Source of the DNA: Rhodocyclus purpureus
GTDB taxonomy: Bacteria > Pseudomonadota > Gammaproteobacteria > Burkholderiales > Rhodocyclaceae
DNA: 64,000 nt
Assembly: GCF_016653115.1 (NCBI RefSeq)
Contig: NZ_NHRX01000019.1
Location: 34,001 to 98,000, forward strand
Direction: 5' to 3'
Shown here: positions 57,123 through 64,000 of the stretch, piece by piece
Position numbering within the stretch: position 1 is the first letter of the stretch
How the letters are laid out: each line of letters starts with the position of its first letter
Position numbers and translations under genes: made by a program
The notes under the pieces: generated by a model
Told to the model about the DNA's origin: nothing
The model's input: only the letters and a program-made list of their open reading frames with translations
Databases searched by the model: none

Positions 57123-58829
57123 CAGGTAGAAAGTCGTCTCCATCAGCTCGAAACGCTCGCCGAACGCTGCGCACAGTGCGAGCGCGCGCGGCACGTCGGG
57201 ACTTTCCATGAAGCCGTAGCGGACGACGATGCGCATGAAGCCCTTGTCCATGCGCTGCAGGCTGACGCGCTCGGCATCATCGACGTAGGGCGCATCGGTC
57301 GTGCGGACGGTCAGCAGGACGACGCGCTCGTGCAGCACCTGGTTGTGCTTCAGGTTATGCAGCAGCGCGTGCGGGACGCCTTCCTGCGAGCTGGTCAGGA
57401 AGACCGCAGTGCCGCAGACGCGATGGACGTCGTCGATCGCGTCGATGAAGGCCTGCATCGGGATGCTCTGCTTGGCGATCTCCTCGGCGACGAGACGGCG
57501 GCCGCGCCGCCAGGTCGTCAGTGCGGCGAAGCCGGCCACGCCCATCGCCAGCGGGAACCAGCCACCGTCGGGGATCTTGATCGCATTGGCAGCGAAGAAG
57601 GCGAGGTCGACCGCCAGCAGCGTTCCGGCAATGGCGAAGCTGAGCAGCCTGTTCCAGCGCCACAGCAGGGCCATCACGAAGGCGATCAGGACGGTGTCGA
57701 TCATCATCGTGCCGGTGACGGCGATGCCGTAGGCCGCCGCCAGGTTCGACGAACTCTTGAAGCCGAGGACCAGCGCGATCACAGCCAGGAAGAGCATCCA
57801 GTTGGCGAAGGGGACGTAGATCTGTCCCTCCTCCTTGCCCGAGGTGTGCACGATCTGCATGCGCGGCAGCAGCCCCATCTGGATGGACTGGCGCGCGACC
57901 GAGAAGGCGCCGGAAATGACCGCCTGCGAGGCGATCACGGTAGCCATCGTCGCCAGCATCACCAGCGGGATCATCGCCCAGTCGGGCCCCAGGCGGAAGA
58001 AGGGGCTGTCGATCGCCGCCGGCTCGCTGAGCAGGAGCGCGCCCTGCCCGAAGTAGTTGAGCACGAGTGCCGGCAGGACGAAACCGAACCAGGCCAGCCG
58101 GATCGGGAAACGGCCGAAGTGTCCCATGTCGGTATACAGCGCCTCGCCGCCGGTGACGGCAAGCACCACCGAGCCGAGCGCGAGGAAGGCGAGACCCGGT
58201 TGATTGACGACGAAGTGCACTGCGGCCAGCGGGTCGAGCGCGCGCAGCACGCCGGGGTTGACGAGGATCTCGTGCACGCCGAGCGCGCCGAGGACGCCGA
58301 ACCAGGCGAGCATGACCGGGCCGAAGAAGAGCCCGACCGCACCGGTTCCGTGCTTCTGGACGAGGAAGAGCCCGGCCAGGACCGCGATCGTGACCGGGAT
58401 GACGAAAGCGCTTGAGGCCGGCGAGATGATCGCCAACCCCTCGACGGCCGAGAGAACCGAGATCGCCGGCGTGATCATGCTGTCGCCGAAGAAGAGCGAA
58501 GCGGCAAAGATGCCGAGCAAAGTGACGGCCCCCGCCAGCCGCGGGCTGGTCGCCTTCTCCGTGAGCAGCGCCAGAAGAGCCAGCGACCCGCCCTCGCCAC
58601 GGTTGTCGGCACGCATGATCAGTGCGACGTACTTGAACGAGACGAGCAGCATGATCGCCCAGAACACCAGCGACAACATGCCGAGGATGTTGTCTGGGGT
58701 CACCGGTAGCGGATGGTGGCCGCTGAAGATCTCCTTCAGCGCGTAGAGCGGACTGGTGCCGATGTCGCCGAAAACCACGCCGATGGCGGCAACGGTGACT
58801 GCCGGTAGGGCCTGCCTGGAATGTGCCAT
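56967..58829 (-). CDS. kup: Low-affinity potassium:proton symporter Kup
   Basis: The 620-residue protein has twelve N-terminal membrane helices ([68 protein letters not shown]) and a cytoplasmic C-terminal domain ending GTQLII. All Kup/HAK/KUP landmarks are present. GAGGA lies before the ATG at 58829. Its last 156 bp overlap the convergent GGDEF-EAL frame on the other strand. Confidence 0.96.
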   Translation of the reverse strand: MAHSRQALPAVTVAAIGVVFGDIGTSPLYALKEIFSGHHPLPVTPDNILGMLSLVFWAIMLLVSFKYVALIMRADNRGEGGSLALLALLTEKATSPRLAGAVTLLGIFAASLFFGDSMITPAISVLSAVEGLAIISPASSAFVIPVTIAVLAGLFLVQKHGTGAVGLFFGPVMLAWFGVLGALGVHEILVNPGVLRALDPLAAVHFVVNQPGLAFLALGSVVLAVTGGEALYTDMGHFGRFPIRLAWFGFVLPALVLNYFGQGALLLSEPAAIDSPFFRLGPDWAMIPLVMLATMATVIASQAVISGAFSVARQSIQMGLLPRMQIVHTSGKEEGQIYVPFANWMLFLAVIALVLGFKSSSNLAAAYGIAVTGTMMIDTVLIAFVMALLWRWNRLLSFAIAGTLLAVDLAFFAANAIKIPDGGWFPLAMGVAGFAALTTWRRGRRLVAEEIAKQSIPMQAFIDAIDDVHRVCGTAVFLTSSQEGVPHALLHNLKHNQVLHERVVLLTVRTTDAPYVDDAERVSLQRMDKGFMRIVVRYGFMESPDVPRALALCAAFGERFELMETTFYLSRETILPSMALGMLPLRARLFALMSRNAISASDFFKIPTNRVVELGTQLII

Positions 58830-59113
58830 CTTTGTCCTCGCTGTCGCGTCAAACGTGGAACCCGTTCGTGAAACGTCACGTGCTCCGGTCTGTCGCAATC
58901 CACTCCGAGCGACGTGCAGACGTCACGCGGTCCCTGCCCTGAAACTCGCTCTTTGGCGGCTGCCGCCGCCCCCATGCACAACACTCGCGCGGCTTCGGCA
59001 TGCCGTGGGAGGGCGGGCAGCCCCGAATCAGCGACAGCCCACGCAGCTCTCTCACGGTAACGATCATGGCGAGTCGTGTCCCCCTGAACATGAAAGATCG
59101 CCATTCGAATGCC
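58830..59113 (+). repeat. REP-like remnants and module B upstream of kup
   Basis: Family-2 REP variants lie at 58951-58976 (TTTGGCGGCTGCCGCCGCCC) and 59004-59028 (CGTGGGAGGGCGGGCAGCCC plus CGAAT). Module B follows at 59057-59113 (GGTAACGATCATGGCGAGTC, CCATTCGAATGCC). No gene is recognisable. The kup promoter must lie within this stretch. Confidence 0.6.
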
Positions 59114-59249
59114 GTCATTGCGAGGCGCGTAGCGCCGTGGCAATCCAGTTCGTTCTTCCAGTTTCGCGGCCTCCCCAACTGACGAGCTGCTGATCGCGAC
59201 GACTTCGGCATAGCAGGTCGGCCGATGTTTCACGAAATTGTTCCACGTT
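59114..59249 (+). repeat. Half copy of repeat A fused to module D
   Basis: The left end of repeat A (59114-59148, GTCATTGCGAGGCGCGTAGC to GGCAATCCAG) continues with TTCGTTCTTCC. About 70 bp follow (59176-59245, CAACTGACGAGCTGCTGATC through TTTCACGAAATTGTTCC) that match, inverted, 31028-31092. No right A end is present. The rest of the gap to 59433 has no recognised feature. Confidence 0.65.
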
Positions 59250-59433
59250 TCACGCTAATGATAGTCGGCTCGCGCAGGATTGCGTTCGCCATTTCATCGG
59301 CCACCACCACCAGCCATGCTCATGACGTATCATCCAGACTGTCGGCGCGCCGCGATGCTTCCCGTCGAGAGAGCCATGGCGCACAGACCCGGCAAACCCC
59401 TTTCCGGTTCCAGAATTTTGAGGAGTTCCGTTC

Positions 59434-60471
59434 ATGTCCGACGATAACACCGCTCCCGCCGACGACAAGCCCCGGGAGGCGCAGCAAGGCGCCGAAGAAA
59501 AACCGCGCGAGGACTGGAACAAGTTGCTGAACTCGCAGAACGAAGTGATCAAGTCCGCGTTTTCACTGCTGGCCGCCGAAGCGAGGAAAGGCGAGTTGAG
59601 CGTCAGTGACAGCGAGCGTGACAAGTTTCACGTCACTGCGCGGACGGCCGAAGCCTGCACCGCCATCGCCGCCCGGCTCGCCGAACTGACGGAAAACGCG
59701 CGGACGAGCGTCGCCGGCGTCAGGAGGCCTCTGGTCGTCCTCGCCGATGCGGACACGGCCGCCGTGCACGCCTTCGTGCGCGAGGACATCCTGCTGGCGG
59801 CGCTGGAGTCGAGGGTACGCGCCCTGCTCCCGGAACAGGAGAGCCGGGAAAGGGTGCTGACCCTGGCAACGGGTGTCGCTGCCGCCGGCTCGCTGCTGAC
59901 GCTGGCCGGGGAAGCCGCCAGGATCTTCCGCAGCGACCGCAACCTGGCCTACACGATTGCGGACTTGTCCGACGACGTGCTGCTCGATCTGGTCGCCGCG
60001 CAATGCGCCTCGGACAACCTGCGTTACCCCGCAGGCGAACTGGACCGCCTGCTCGACGCGCACTACGAGTCGGCTTACGCACGCCGGCTTGAAGCACTGC
60101 TGCAGCAAAAAACGGAATTGGCCGCGCTGGGCGACAAGGCCAGCACGGTGCTCGACGAGTTTGGCAGCCTCTTGAATCGCCTCGCCGAAGTCCCCGCCGG
60201 CAGCAAGACGACCTTGCTGTTCACGCTGCTGCGCGGCGAACTGGTACGCGACGCATTGCAGACCGAGGATGCGATCAGCCTGTCCGTCGGCGTCATCAGC
60301 AAGGGCGGCACCTCGATGAAGGTTTCGCACTCGCTCAAGAGCGACACGCTGTTCGCCGCCGGCGGGCTGATCGTCTCCTACCGGATCTGTGCGCAGGGCA
60401 AGGACGCGAGGCTTCTCACGGCAGGGATCCTGGTCGAGGAGTCGGGCTTCAAGGAAGTGCCGTTCCGCTAG
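59434..60471 (+). CDS. Hypothetical protein, largely helical
   Basis: The 345-residue protein has an acidic, Pro-rich N-terminus and long Ala/Leu/Glu helices (about 30-240: SLLAAEARKGELSVSDSERD, ERVLTLATGVAAAGSLLTLA). A C-terminal beta-rich part follows (about 285-345: SVGVISKGGTSMKVSHSLKS, FAAGGLIVSYRI). There is no signal peptide. No family is recognised. TGAGGAG occurs upstream of the ATG at 59434. It ends 17 bp from the convergent gene of the metallopeptidase pair, so it may belong to the same accessory cluster. Confidence 0.75.
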   Translation: MSDDNTAPADDKPREAQQGAEEKPREDWNKLLNSQNEVIKSAFSLLAAEARKGELSVSDSERDKFHVTARTAEACTAIAARLAELTENARTSVAGVRRPLVVLADADTAAVHAFVREDILLAALESRVRALLPEQESRERVLTLATGVAAAGSLLTLAGEAARIFRSDRNLAYTIADLSDDVLLDLVAAQCASDNLRYPAGELDRLLDAHYESAYARRLEALLQQKTELAALGDKASTVLDEFGSLLNRLAEVPAGSKTTLLFTLLRGELVRDALQTEDAISLSVGVISKGGTSMKVSHSLKSDTLFAAGGLIVSYRICAQGKDARLLTAGILVEESGFKEVPFR

Positions 60472-60487
60472 CGAAGCTGCGGCGTGG

Positions 60488-60910
60488 CTAGGGCCTCAGT
60501 TCGGTGACCGTACGCCTGACCAGGTCGACGGCAAAACGACGTTCTTCCTCGTTCGTCACATACAGGGTCTCGGCGTCGGCGCCCAGCTCGAGCTTCTTGA
60601 AGAAGACATCCTGGACATCGCCCTCTTCGTCGTTGTCGTAGCGGACCTCATAGACCTTGAGGACCCACTTGCGCTGGCCCGTCGCGACGTTGAAGGCAGC
60701 CAGGTAGCCACTGTTCTGGTCGAGTCCTTCACTCTTTTGGAACTGCGCCTCTTCGTAGCGCGTTCCTTCGTGCACCACGGGTTCGACCACTGGCAAAGGG
60801 GCTCTCTTTTCATATTCCATAGGCTTCTCCGCCGTCAACAAGGAACAGTCGGCCCAACTGGCTGCTGCCACGCCGAGCAATGCCGCAGCAAGGACCCACT
60901 CACGTCTCAT
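60488..60910 (-). CDS. Exported small hypothetical protein, candidate periplasmic partner of the M35 peptidase
   Basis: The 140-residue precursor has a clear signal peptide (WVLAAALLGVAAASWA-DCSL). The mature part is charged and beta-rich (EYEKRAPLPVVEPVVHEGTR, KWVLKVYEVRYDNDEEGDVQ, LYVTNEEERRFAVDLVRRTV). No family is recognised. It begins 16 bp after the metallopeptidase stop on the same strand, so the two are probably cotranscribed. A periplasmic protein encoded just after a leaderless enzyme is the layout of secreted-effector/immunity pairs. Confidence 0.72.
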   Translation of the reverse strand: MRREWVLAAALLGVAAASWADCSLLTAEKPMEYEKRAPLPVVEPVVHEGTRYEEAQFQKSEGLDQNSGYLAAFNVATGQRKWVLKVYEVRYDNDEEGDVQDVFFKKLELGADAETLYVTNEEERRFAVDLVRRTVTELRP

Positions 60911-60926
60911 CCGACACGCACGCCAT

Positions 60927-61982
60927 TCATTTGCCCCAGACCTTCAGAACCCTGGTCGGCATCCTGTAGGCACTCACCTCGTTCGCAGGCGGCAAGATGC
61001 CACTGACTTCGCAGGCGAAGTAGCCCCAACTGTCGGCATTGTCGAGTCCGGCACCAGCGGGGAACTTGTCGCTGCCGGGCTTCAATCCGTGGAAATCGTA
61101 AACGTAATCGTCGGTCTTGATGACCTTGTGCGACAACTCGTGGATGATGGTTTCCACACACAGCCAGCGCTCAGCAACCGTGGGCTTGCCGGCTTCGTCG
61201 AGGAAGCCTTTCATCATGTAGAGAACCATCATCGCCTCGGTTGTTTTGATCATCCCGAAGTTTCGCCATTTTCCGGGCTTGGCGCGGTACACCGGCTCGT
61301 CGGAAAAAATCAGCTTACCGTTGCCGCACGCCACTGCGATGTCGCGAAAGCCATTGCGGAGCTTGGTGACCGCGGCATCCATGTCATTTGTCGACGGATC
61401 GGCATCACCGAAAAACCACTTCCTGACGAGCGCCAAGGTCTTGGCATCGACCTCGCTTGCGCCGGGCTTGATTCCCAGTTCAGCTTGCACCTTCCCACAA
61501 GCCCTCGCCGCATGCTGCACGGCCTCGGCCATGACCTTGCGCTGGTCCGCGGTATAGAGTTCATCTTCATCACCGAGTTTGGCCTGCATAGCCGTTTCCG
61601 ACAGGCCTTCGATCTCATCGTAGACCCACTTCGTGTAGACCTTCGGCGGTGAGTACACCCACAAGGTCTGCTCACCGGTCTTGCCAGCGAGATACAGATG
61701 CTTGAGCATCTTCAGCGTGGCGGCGCGCTTGGGGTTTATGACCGCTGATTCCCTGGAGGCAGCGACAATCAGTTCGCTCGCGTTCTTGCCCTCATTCACG
61801 AGTTTGCTGCGCAACTCGGAGACTGCCATTTCCTTGGCCGGATCCGGGCCATCGGCGCCGGCCAGCAACGCCTTGGCCTTCATGATCACGTCGCCCCAGT
61901 CGGGCGGATACTTCTCGTCCTTGACTACCTTTTGGGCCGCCTCATAGGCGTCGGTAAAACGGTCCATGGTCATATCAAGCAT
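60927..61982 (-). CDS. M35-type (aspzincin) metallo-endopeptidase domain protein
   Basis: The 351-residue protein has HELSH at residues 281-285 followed by T290-x-D292-x-x-Y295 (KTDDYVYD), the HExxH plus T-x-D-x-x-Y arrangement of aspzincins, with D292 as third zinc ligand. GLDNADSWGYFAC near the C-terminus and ALVRKWFF earlier match the lysine-specific metallo-endopeptidase (M35_2) group. There is no signal peptide. The N-terminal ~150 residues have no recognised family. Start codons at 61982, 61973 and 61967 are all possible. The signal-peptide gene at 60488 follows directly. Confidence 0.8.
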   Translation of the reverse strand: MLDMTMDRFTDAYEAAQKVVKDEKYPPDWGDVIMKAKALLAGADGPDPAKEMAVSELRSKLVNEGKNASELIVAASRESAVINPKRAATLKMLKHLYLAGKTGEQTLWVYSPPKVYTKWVYDEIEGLSETAMQAKLGDEDELYTADQRKVMAEAVQHAARACGKVQAELGIKPGASEVDAKTLALVRKWFFGDADPSTNDMDAAVTKLRNGFRDIAVACGNGKLIFSDEPVYRAKPGKWRNFGMIKTTEAMMVLYMMKGFLDEAGKPTVAERWLCVETIIHELSHKVIKTDDYVYDFHGLKPGSDKFPAGAGLDNADSWGYFACEVSGILPPANEVSAYRMPTRVLKVWGK

Positions 61983-62300
61983 TTTTCGAAAGCTTGTAGT
62001 GTCAAAGCGACCGAGGGCTGTCCTTCGAGTTGATCGAGGGCGATCACGGTCTTCCGGGCAATACGGGCCAGAGCTGGGAACGGTCCGCTTGGGGCAATGA
62101 TGGCGAACGTATGGGCAGTTCATACACCACCCCAAAACTCGATTGTCATAATATCCGCAATCAGCTTGCACGGCAAGGCAGTGGATGATGGCGGAGGGGT
62201 GTGCAGAACAGGCTCGGCAGGCGGCGGCCATGCAAGCAAGGAGCGGAGGCCATGGATCATAGCTATCATCGTGGGTGCCGCCAGCCCGAGGAGAAACGCC
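61983..62300. promoter_or_regulatory. Divergent intergenic region between the metallopeptidase and macrodomain genes
   Basis: These 318 bp hold no recognised gene or repeat. It must contain the promoters of two divergent genes. The sequence TTGTCATAATATCC near 62143 offers a TAATAT -10-like element, but no matching -35 stands out. Confidence 0.3.
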
Positions 62301-62864
62301 ATGAAACAGAAGCAGCTGCTGATCACCGTCGTCCTTGGAGACATCGTCAGGCAGCCGGACTGCGACGCTATCGTCAACTCGGCGAATTCTGGCCTGCGCG
62401 CGGGCTCCGGCGTGTGCGGCGCGATCTATCGTGCCGCAGGCCCGGAACTCGAGCCCTGCAGCGTCAAACTGGCGCCACTCGGTCTCGGCGCGGCAGTGGC
62501 GACGGCGGCCTTCGCGCTGCCGAACCGGCTCATCATCCACACGCGCGGACCGATGTATCTTTTCGATCCAGACCCGCCGGCGAACCTCGCCGCTGCGCTC
62601 TGGAACAGCCTGCGACTCGCCGACGAACACGCAGTCGGACGCATCGCCGTGCCCGCGATCTCGATGGGCATCTTCGCCTATCCGCCCGCCGAGGCAGTGC
62701 CGATCCTGGTGCGGACCGCCAGAAAGTTGGCCGGACAGCTTGAACACCTGCGCGAAGTACGATTCGTCGTGCAGGAGGAGGCACTGCTGCAGCGCTTTGC
62801 CGAGGAAATACGGTCCACGGCCGCGCCATCCGCGGGAGTGCCGGACCAGCCGGCGGCGTTCTGA
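62301..62864 (+). CDS. Macrodomain protein (ADP-ribose-binding)
   Basis: The 187-residue protein has a macrodomain fold: VVLGDIVRQPDCDAIVNSAN binds the adenine end, and GLRAGSGVCGAIYRAAG is the distal-ribose/phosphate loop. AVPAISMGIFAYPPAEA is the second loop. The usual GGGGVDGAIH is changed to AGSGVCGAIY, so the His often found after AI is Tyr. It may bind or remove ADP-ribose from proteins, nucleic acids or O-acetyl-ADP-ribose. GAGGAG before the ATG at 62301 fixes the start. Confidence 0.88.
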   Translation: MKQKQLLITVVLGDIVRQPDCDAIVNSANSGLRAGSGVCGAIYRAAGPELEPCSVKLAPLGLGAAVATAAFALPNRLIIHTRGPMYLFDPDPPANLAAALWNSLRLADEHAVGRIAVPAISMGIFAYPPAEAVPILVRTARKLAGQLEHLREVRFVVQEEALLQRFAEEIRSTAAPSAGVPDQPAAF

Positions 62865-63046
62865 AGGTTATCTTGCCGCTGCCTTGGGCGGCGCAGTGAG
62901 CGGAGCGGCGTCAGACTCCGCACTGGAGAAGCCAGCCTCCGCGTGGGCGCTTAAGAACTTCAGCGTATTAAGTAATGGAAAAACGTTCTGAGAAGGGCTA
63001 AGCGCCTGGTTTACGATGCGCGTCTTCTTTCGCCAGAGTCAGTTCC

Positions 63047-63826
63047 ATGGATTTCGCCTATACCGTTGCCGGATTTGCCGTCGGCGCCATCGTCGGTCTG
63101 ACCGGCGTCGGTGGCGGCTCGCTGATGACGCCGCTGCTGGTGCTGCTGTTCGGTATCCACCCAGCGGTGGCGGTCGGCACCGACCTGCTCTACGCGGCGA
63201 TCACCAAGGGCGCCGGCACGCTGGCGCACGGCCTCAAGGGCTCGGTGGACTGGAAGATCACGCGCCAGCTCGCCAGCGGCAGCATCCCGGCGGCGATCAT
63301 CACCCTGCTCACGGTCAACCAGTTCTTCCCCGGCGGCATCGGAGGTGCGGTCGGCCTGATCAAGGTCGCGCTCGGCATCGCGCTGCTGCTCACCGCGCTG
63401 GCGATCGTCTTCCGCAAGCAGATCCAGGATTACGCCCGGCGCCGCTTCGGCGACACGCCGAACCCGCAGCGCACGGCGCGGCTCACCGTGCTCACCGGCG
63501 CCGTGCTCGGCGTGCTGGTGTCGATCTCGTCGGTCGGCGCCGGCGCGCTCGGCGTCACCGCCCTCTTCTTCCTCTACCCGACCATTCCGACGCTGCGCAT
63601 CGTCGGCTCGGACATCGCGCACGCGGTGCCGCTGACCGCGGTTGCCGGCATCGGCCACTGGATGCTCGGCAGCGTGGACTGGGCGCTGCTCGGCAGCCTG
63701 CTGGTCGGCTCGCTGCCCGGCATCTGGCTCGGCAGCCACGTTTCAAGCAAGATCCCCGACCGCGTGCTGCGCCCGATCCTGGCGACGATGCTGGTGCTGG
63801 TCGGCGGAAAGCTGATCGGGTACTGA
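63047..63826 (+). CDS. TauE/SafE (TSUP) family sulfite/sulfonate-type permease
   Basis: The 259-residue membrane protein has about eight helices in two repeats. Family signatures are GLTGVGGGSLMTPLLVLLFG with AVGTDLLYAAITKGAG, and in the second half SSVGAGALGVTALFFLYP with IVGSDIAHAVPLTAVAGIGH. Such proteins move sulfite, organosulfonates or related anions. The substrate is not evident. The ATG at 63047 has only a weak ribosome-binding site. It is followed by a hairpin and the end of a group II intron. Confidence 0.92.
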   Translation: MDFAYTVAGFAVGAIVGLTGVGGGSLMTPLLVLLFGIHPAVAVGTDLLYAAITKGAGTLAHGLKGSVDWKITRQLASGSIPAAIITLLTVNQFFPGGIGGAVGLIKVALGIALLLTALAIVFRKQIQDYARRRFGDTPNPQRTARLTVLTGAVLGVLVSISSVGAGALGVTALFFLYPTIPTLRIVGSDIAHAVPLTAVAGIGHWMLGSVDWALLGSLLVGSLPGIWLGSHVSSKIPDRVLRPILATMLVLVGGKLIGY

Positions 63827-63831
63827 CGCAA

Positions 63832-63847
63832 GCTGCCGCAAGGCAGC
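63832..63847 (+). terminator. Hairpin after the TSUP gene
   Basis: GCTGCC-GCAA-GGCAGC is a perfect 6-bp stem with a GNRA tetraloop, 5 bp past the TSUP stop. No T-run follows on the plus strand; instead the group II intron end begins 9 bp later. The intron may have separated the hairpin from its original U-tract. Confidence 0.4.
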
Positions 63848-63856
63848 GAAGGGCGC

Positions 63857-64000
63857 ATCGAGTAGGGGACGGAGTTACCCCCGTCGCCCTCTCACACCAC
63901 CGGACGTGCGGTTCCGCATCCGGCGGTTCATTGAATACACTGGAGTCGTCGCATCGTATCGAGCAGCGACACCAGCCCTAAGCGATCAAAGAAGGACTTC
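63857..64000 (-). mobile_element. 3' end of a group II intron (domains V and VI), continuing beyond the window
   Basis: On the minus strand, GAACCGCCGGATGCGGAACC followed by GCACGTCCGGTGGTGTGAGA is the folded domain V hairpin of bacterial group II introns. It is followed by domain VI (GGCGACGGGGGTAACTCCGT, CCCCTACTCGAT) with a candidate branch-point A about 7-8 nt from the end. The 3' splice boundary should be near 63857. The 5' part and most of the maturase gene lie past base 64000. Confidence 0.82.
63928..63999 (-). CDS. C-terminal fragment of the intron-encoded reverse transcriptase/maturase (partial)
   Basis: Only the last 23 codons before a TGA are in the window (KSFFDRLGLVSLLDTMRRLQ, then CIQ). 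The stop lies immediately before domain V, where maturase frames of bacterial group II introns normally end. The fragment is too short for independent recognition, so the call rests on the intron context. Confidence 0.6.
   Translation of the reverse strand, partial: KSFFDRLGLVSLLDTMRRLQCIQ

Noticed and set aside
62097..62300. Upstream extension of the macrodomain protein
   Set aside because: The extra 68 codons have no domain character, and a good GAGGAG site precedes the internal ATG at 62301, where the macrodomain begins.
61983..62747. Long N-terminal extension of the M35 peptidase (frame open to 62747)
   Set aside because: The upstream part runs antisense through the macrodomain gene and has an irregular Cys/His/Arg-rich composition; protein-like sequence begins near 61982.
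63832..63847. Group IIC intron target hairpin
   Set aside because: IIC introns have the hairpin in the 5' exon, whereas this one lies beyond the 3' splice site of the minus-strand intron; it is more simply the 3' hairpin of the TSUP gene.

Overview
This window is high-GC chromosomal DNA from a Gram-negative bacterium, most likely a betaproteobacterium and probably of the Rhodocyclales. The support is the gene content (HrpA, DsbC next to a UbiH-like monooxygenase, long-form LeuA next to an Lrp regulator, OMPLA phospholipase, GPR1/FUN34/YaaH transporter, ParE-ParC) and the third-position GC bias, which creates many long antisense open frames. The genus cannot be fixed from this sequence alone. 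No rRNA, tRNA or CRISPR array was seen.

Layout. 1-4.8 kb: an RNA helicase (hrpA, cut by the left edge) and a fluoride channel (crcB). 5-12.5 kb: a redox/stress block with a LysR regulator divergent from a periplasmic isochorismatase-fold hydrolase, a c-type cytochrome, an FMN azoreductase, KatG, a DedA-rhodanese fusion and pirin. 12.7-16.4 kb: glnS, a radical SAM/SPASM enzyme and a MazEF-like toxin-antitoxin pair with a double palindromic operator. 16.5-20.2 kb: an MFS exporter divergent from an AraC regulator, then an RlmN-like enzyme. 20.2-31 kb: Mut7-C nuclease, OMPLA, pyrF, an M23 peptidase, an RluB/RluF-type pseudouridine synthase, FKBP, TcdA, an MBL hydrolase, MsrA and a cupin. 31.3-45 kb: parC/parE, a Ubi hydroxylase, dsbC, an alpha/beta hydrolase, msrB, a degenerate GGDEF protein and pepN. 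45.5-54.6 kb: ychJ-like, MFS, leuA/lrp, arfB, yaiI, an acetate-type transporter and yqhD. 54.7-64 kb: a GGDEF-EAL protein convergent with and overlapping kup, a cluster of unrecognised proteins with an M35-type (aspzincin) metallopeptidase, a macrodomain protein, a TSUP permease, and the 3' end of a group II intron running off the right edge.

Most intergenic spaces carry a modular palindromic repeat family. The core (here called A) is about 122-133 bp with imperfect inverted ends of about 34 bp, each end itself a small hairpin. It occurs as full copies, half copies and two tandem arrays (163-bp period at 27.2-27.6 kb, 143/144-bp period at 45.0-45.4 kb). Shared flanking modules (B, C, D) occur next to several copies. 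A second, smaller REP-like family (core GTGGGAGnGGC...GCC) is scattered through the same gaps.

The observations most worth following are: the M35 metallopeptidase with an adjacent signal-peptide protein (possible effector/immunity pair); the modular A repeat system; the toxin-antitoxin promoter with two operators three helical turns apart; the 156-bp antisense overlap between the GGDEF-EAL gene and kup; and the group II intron end.
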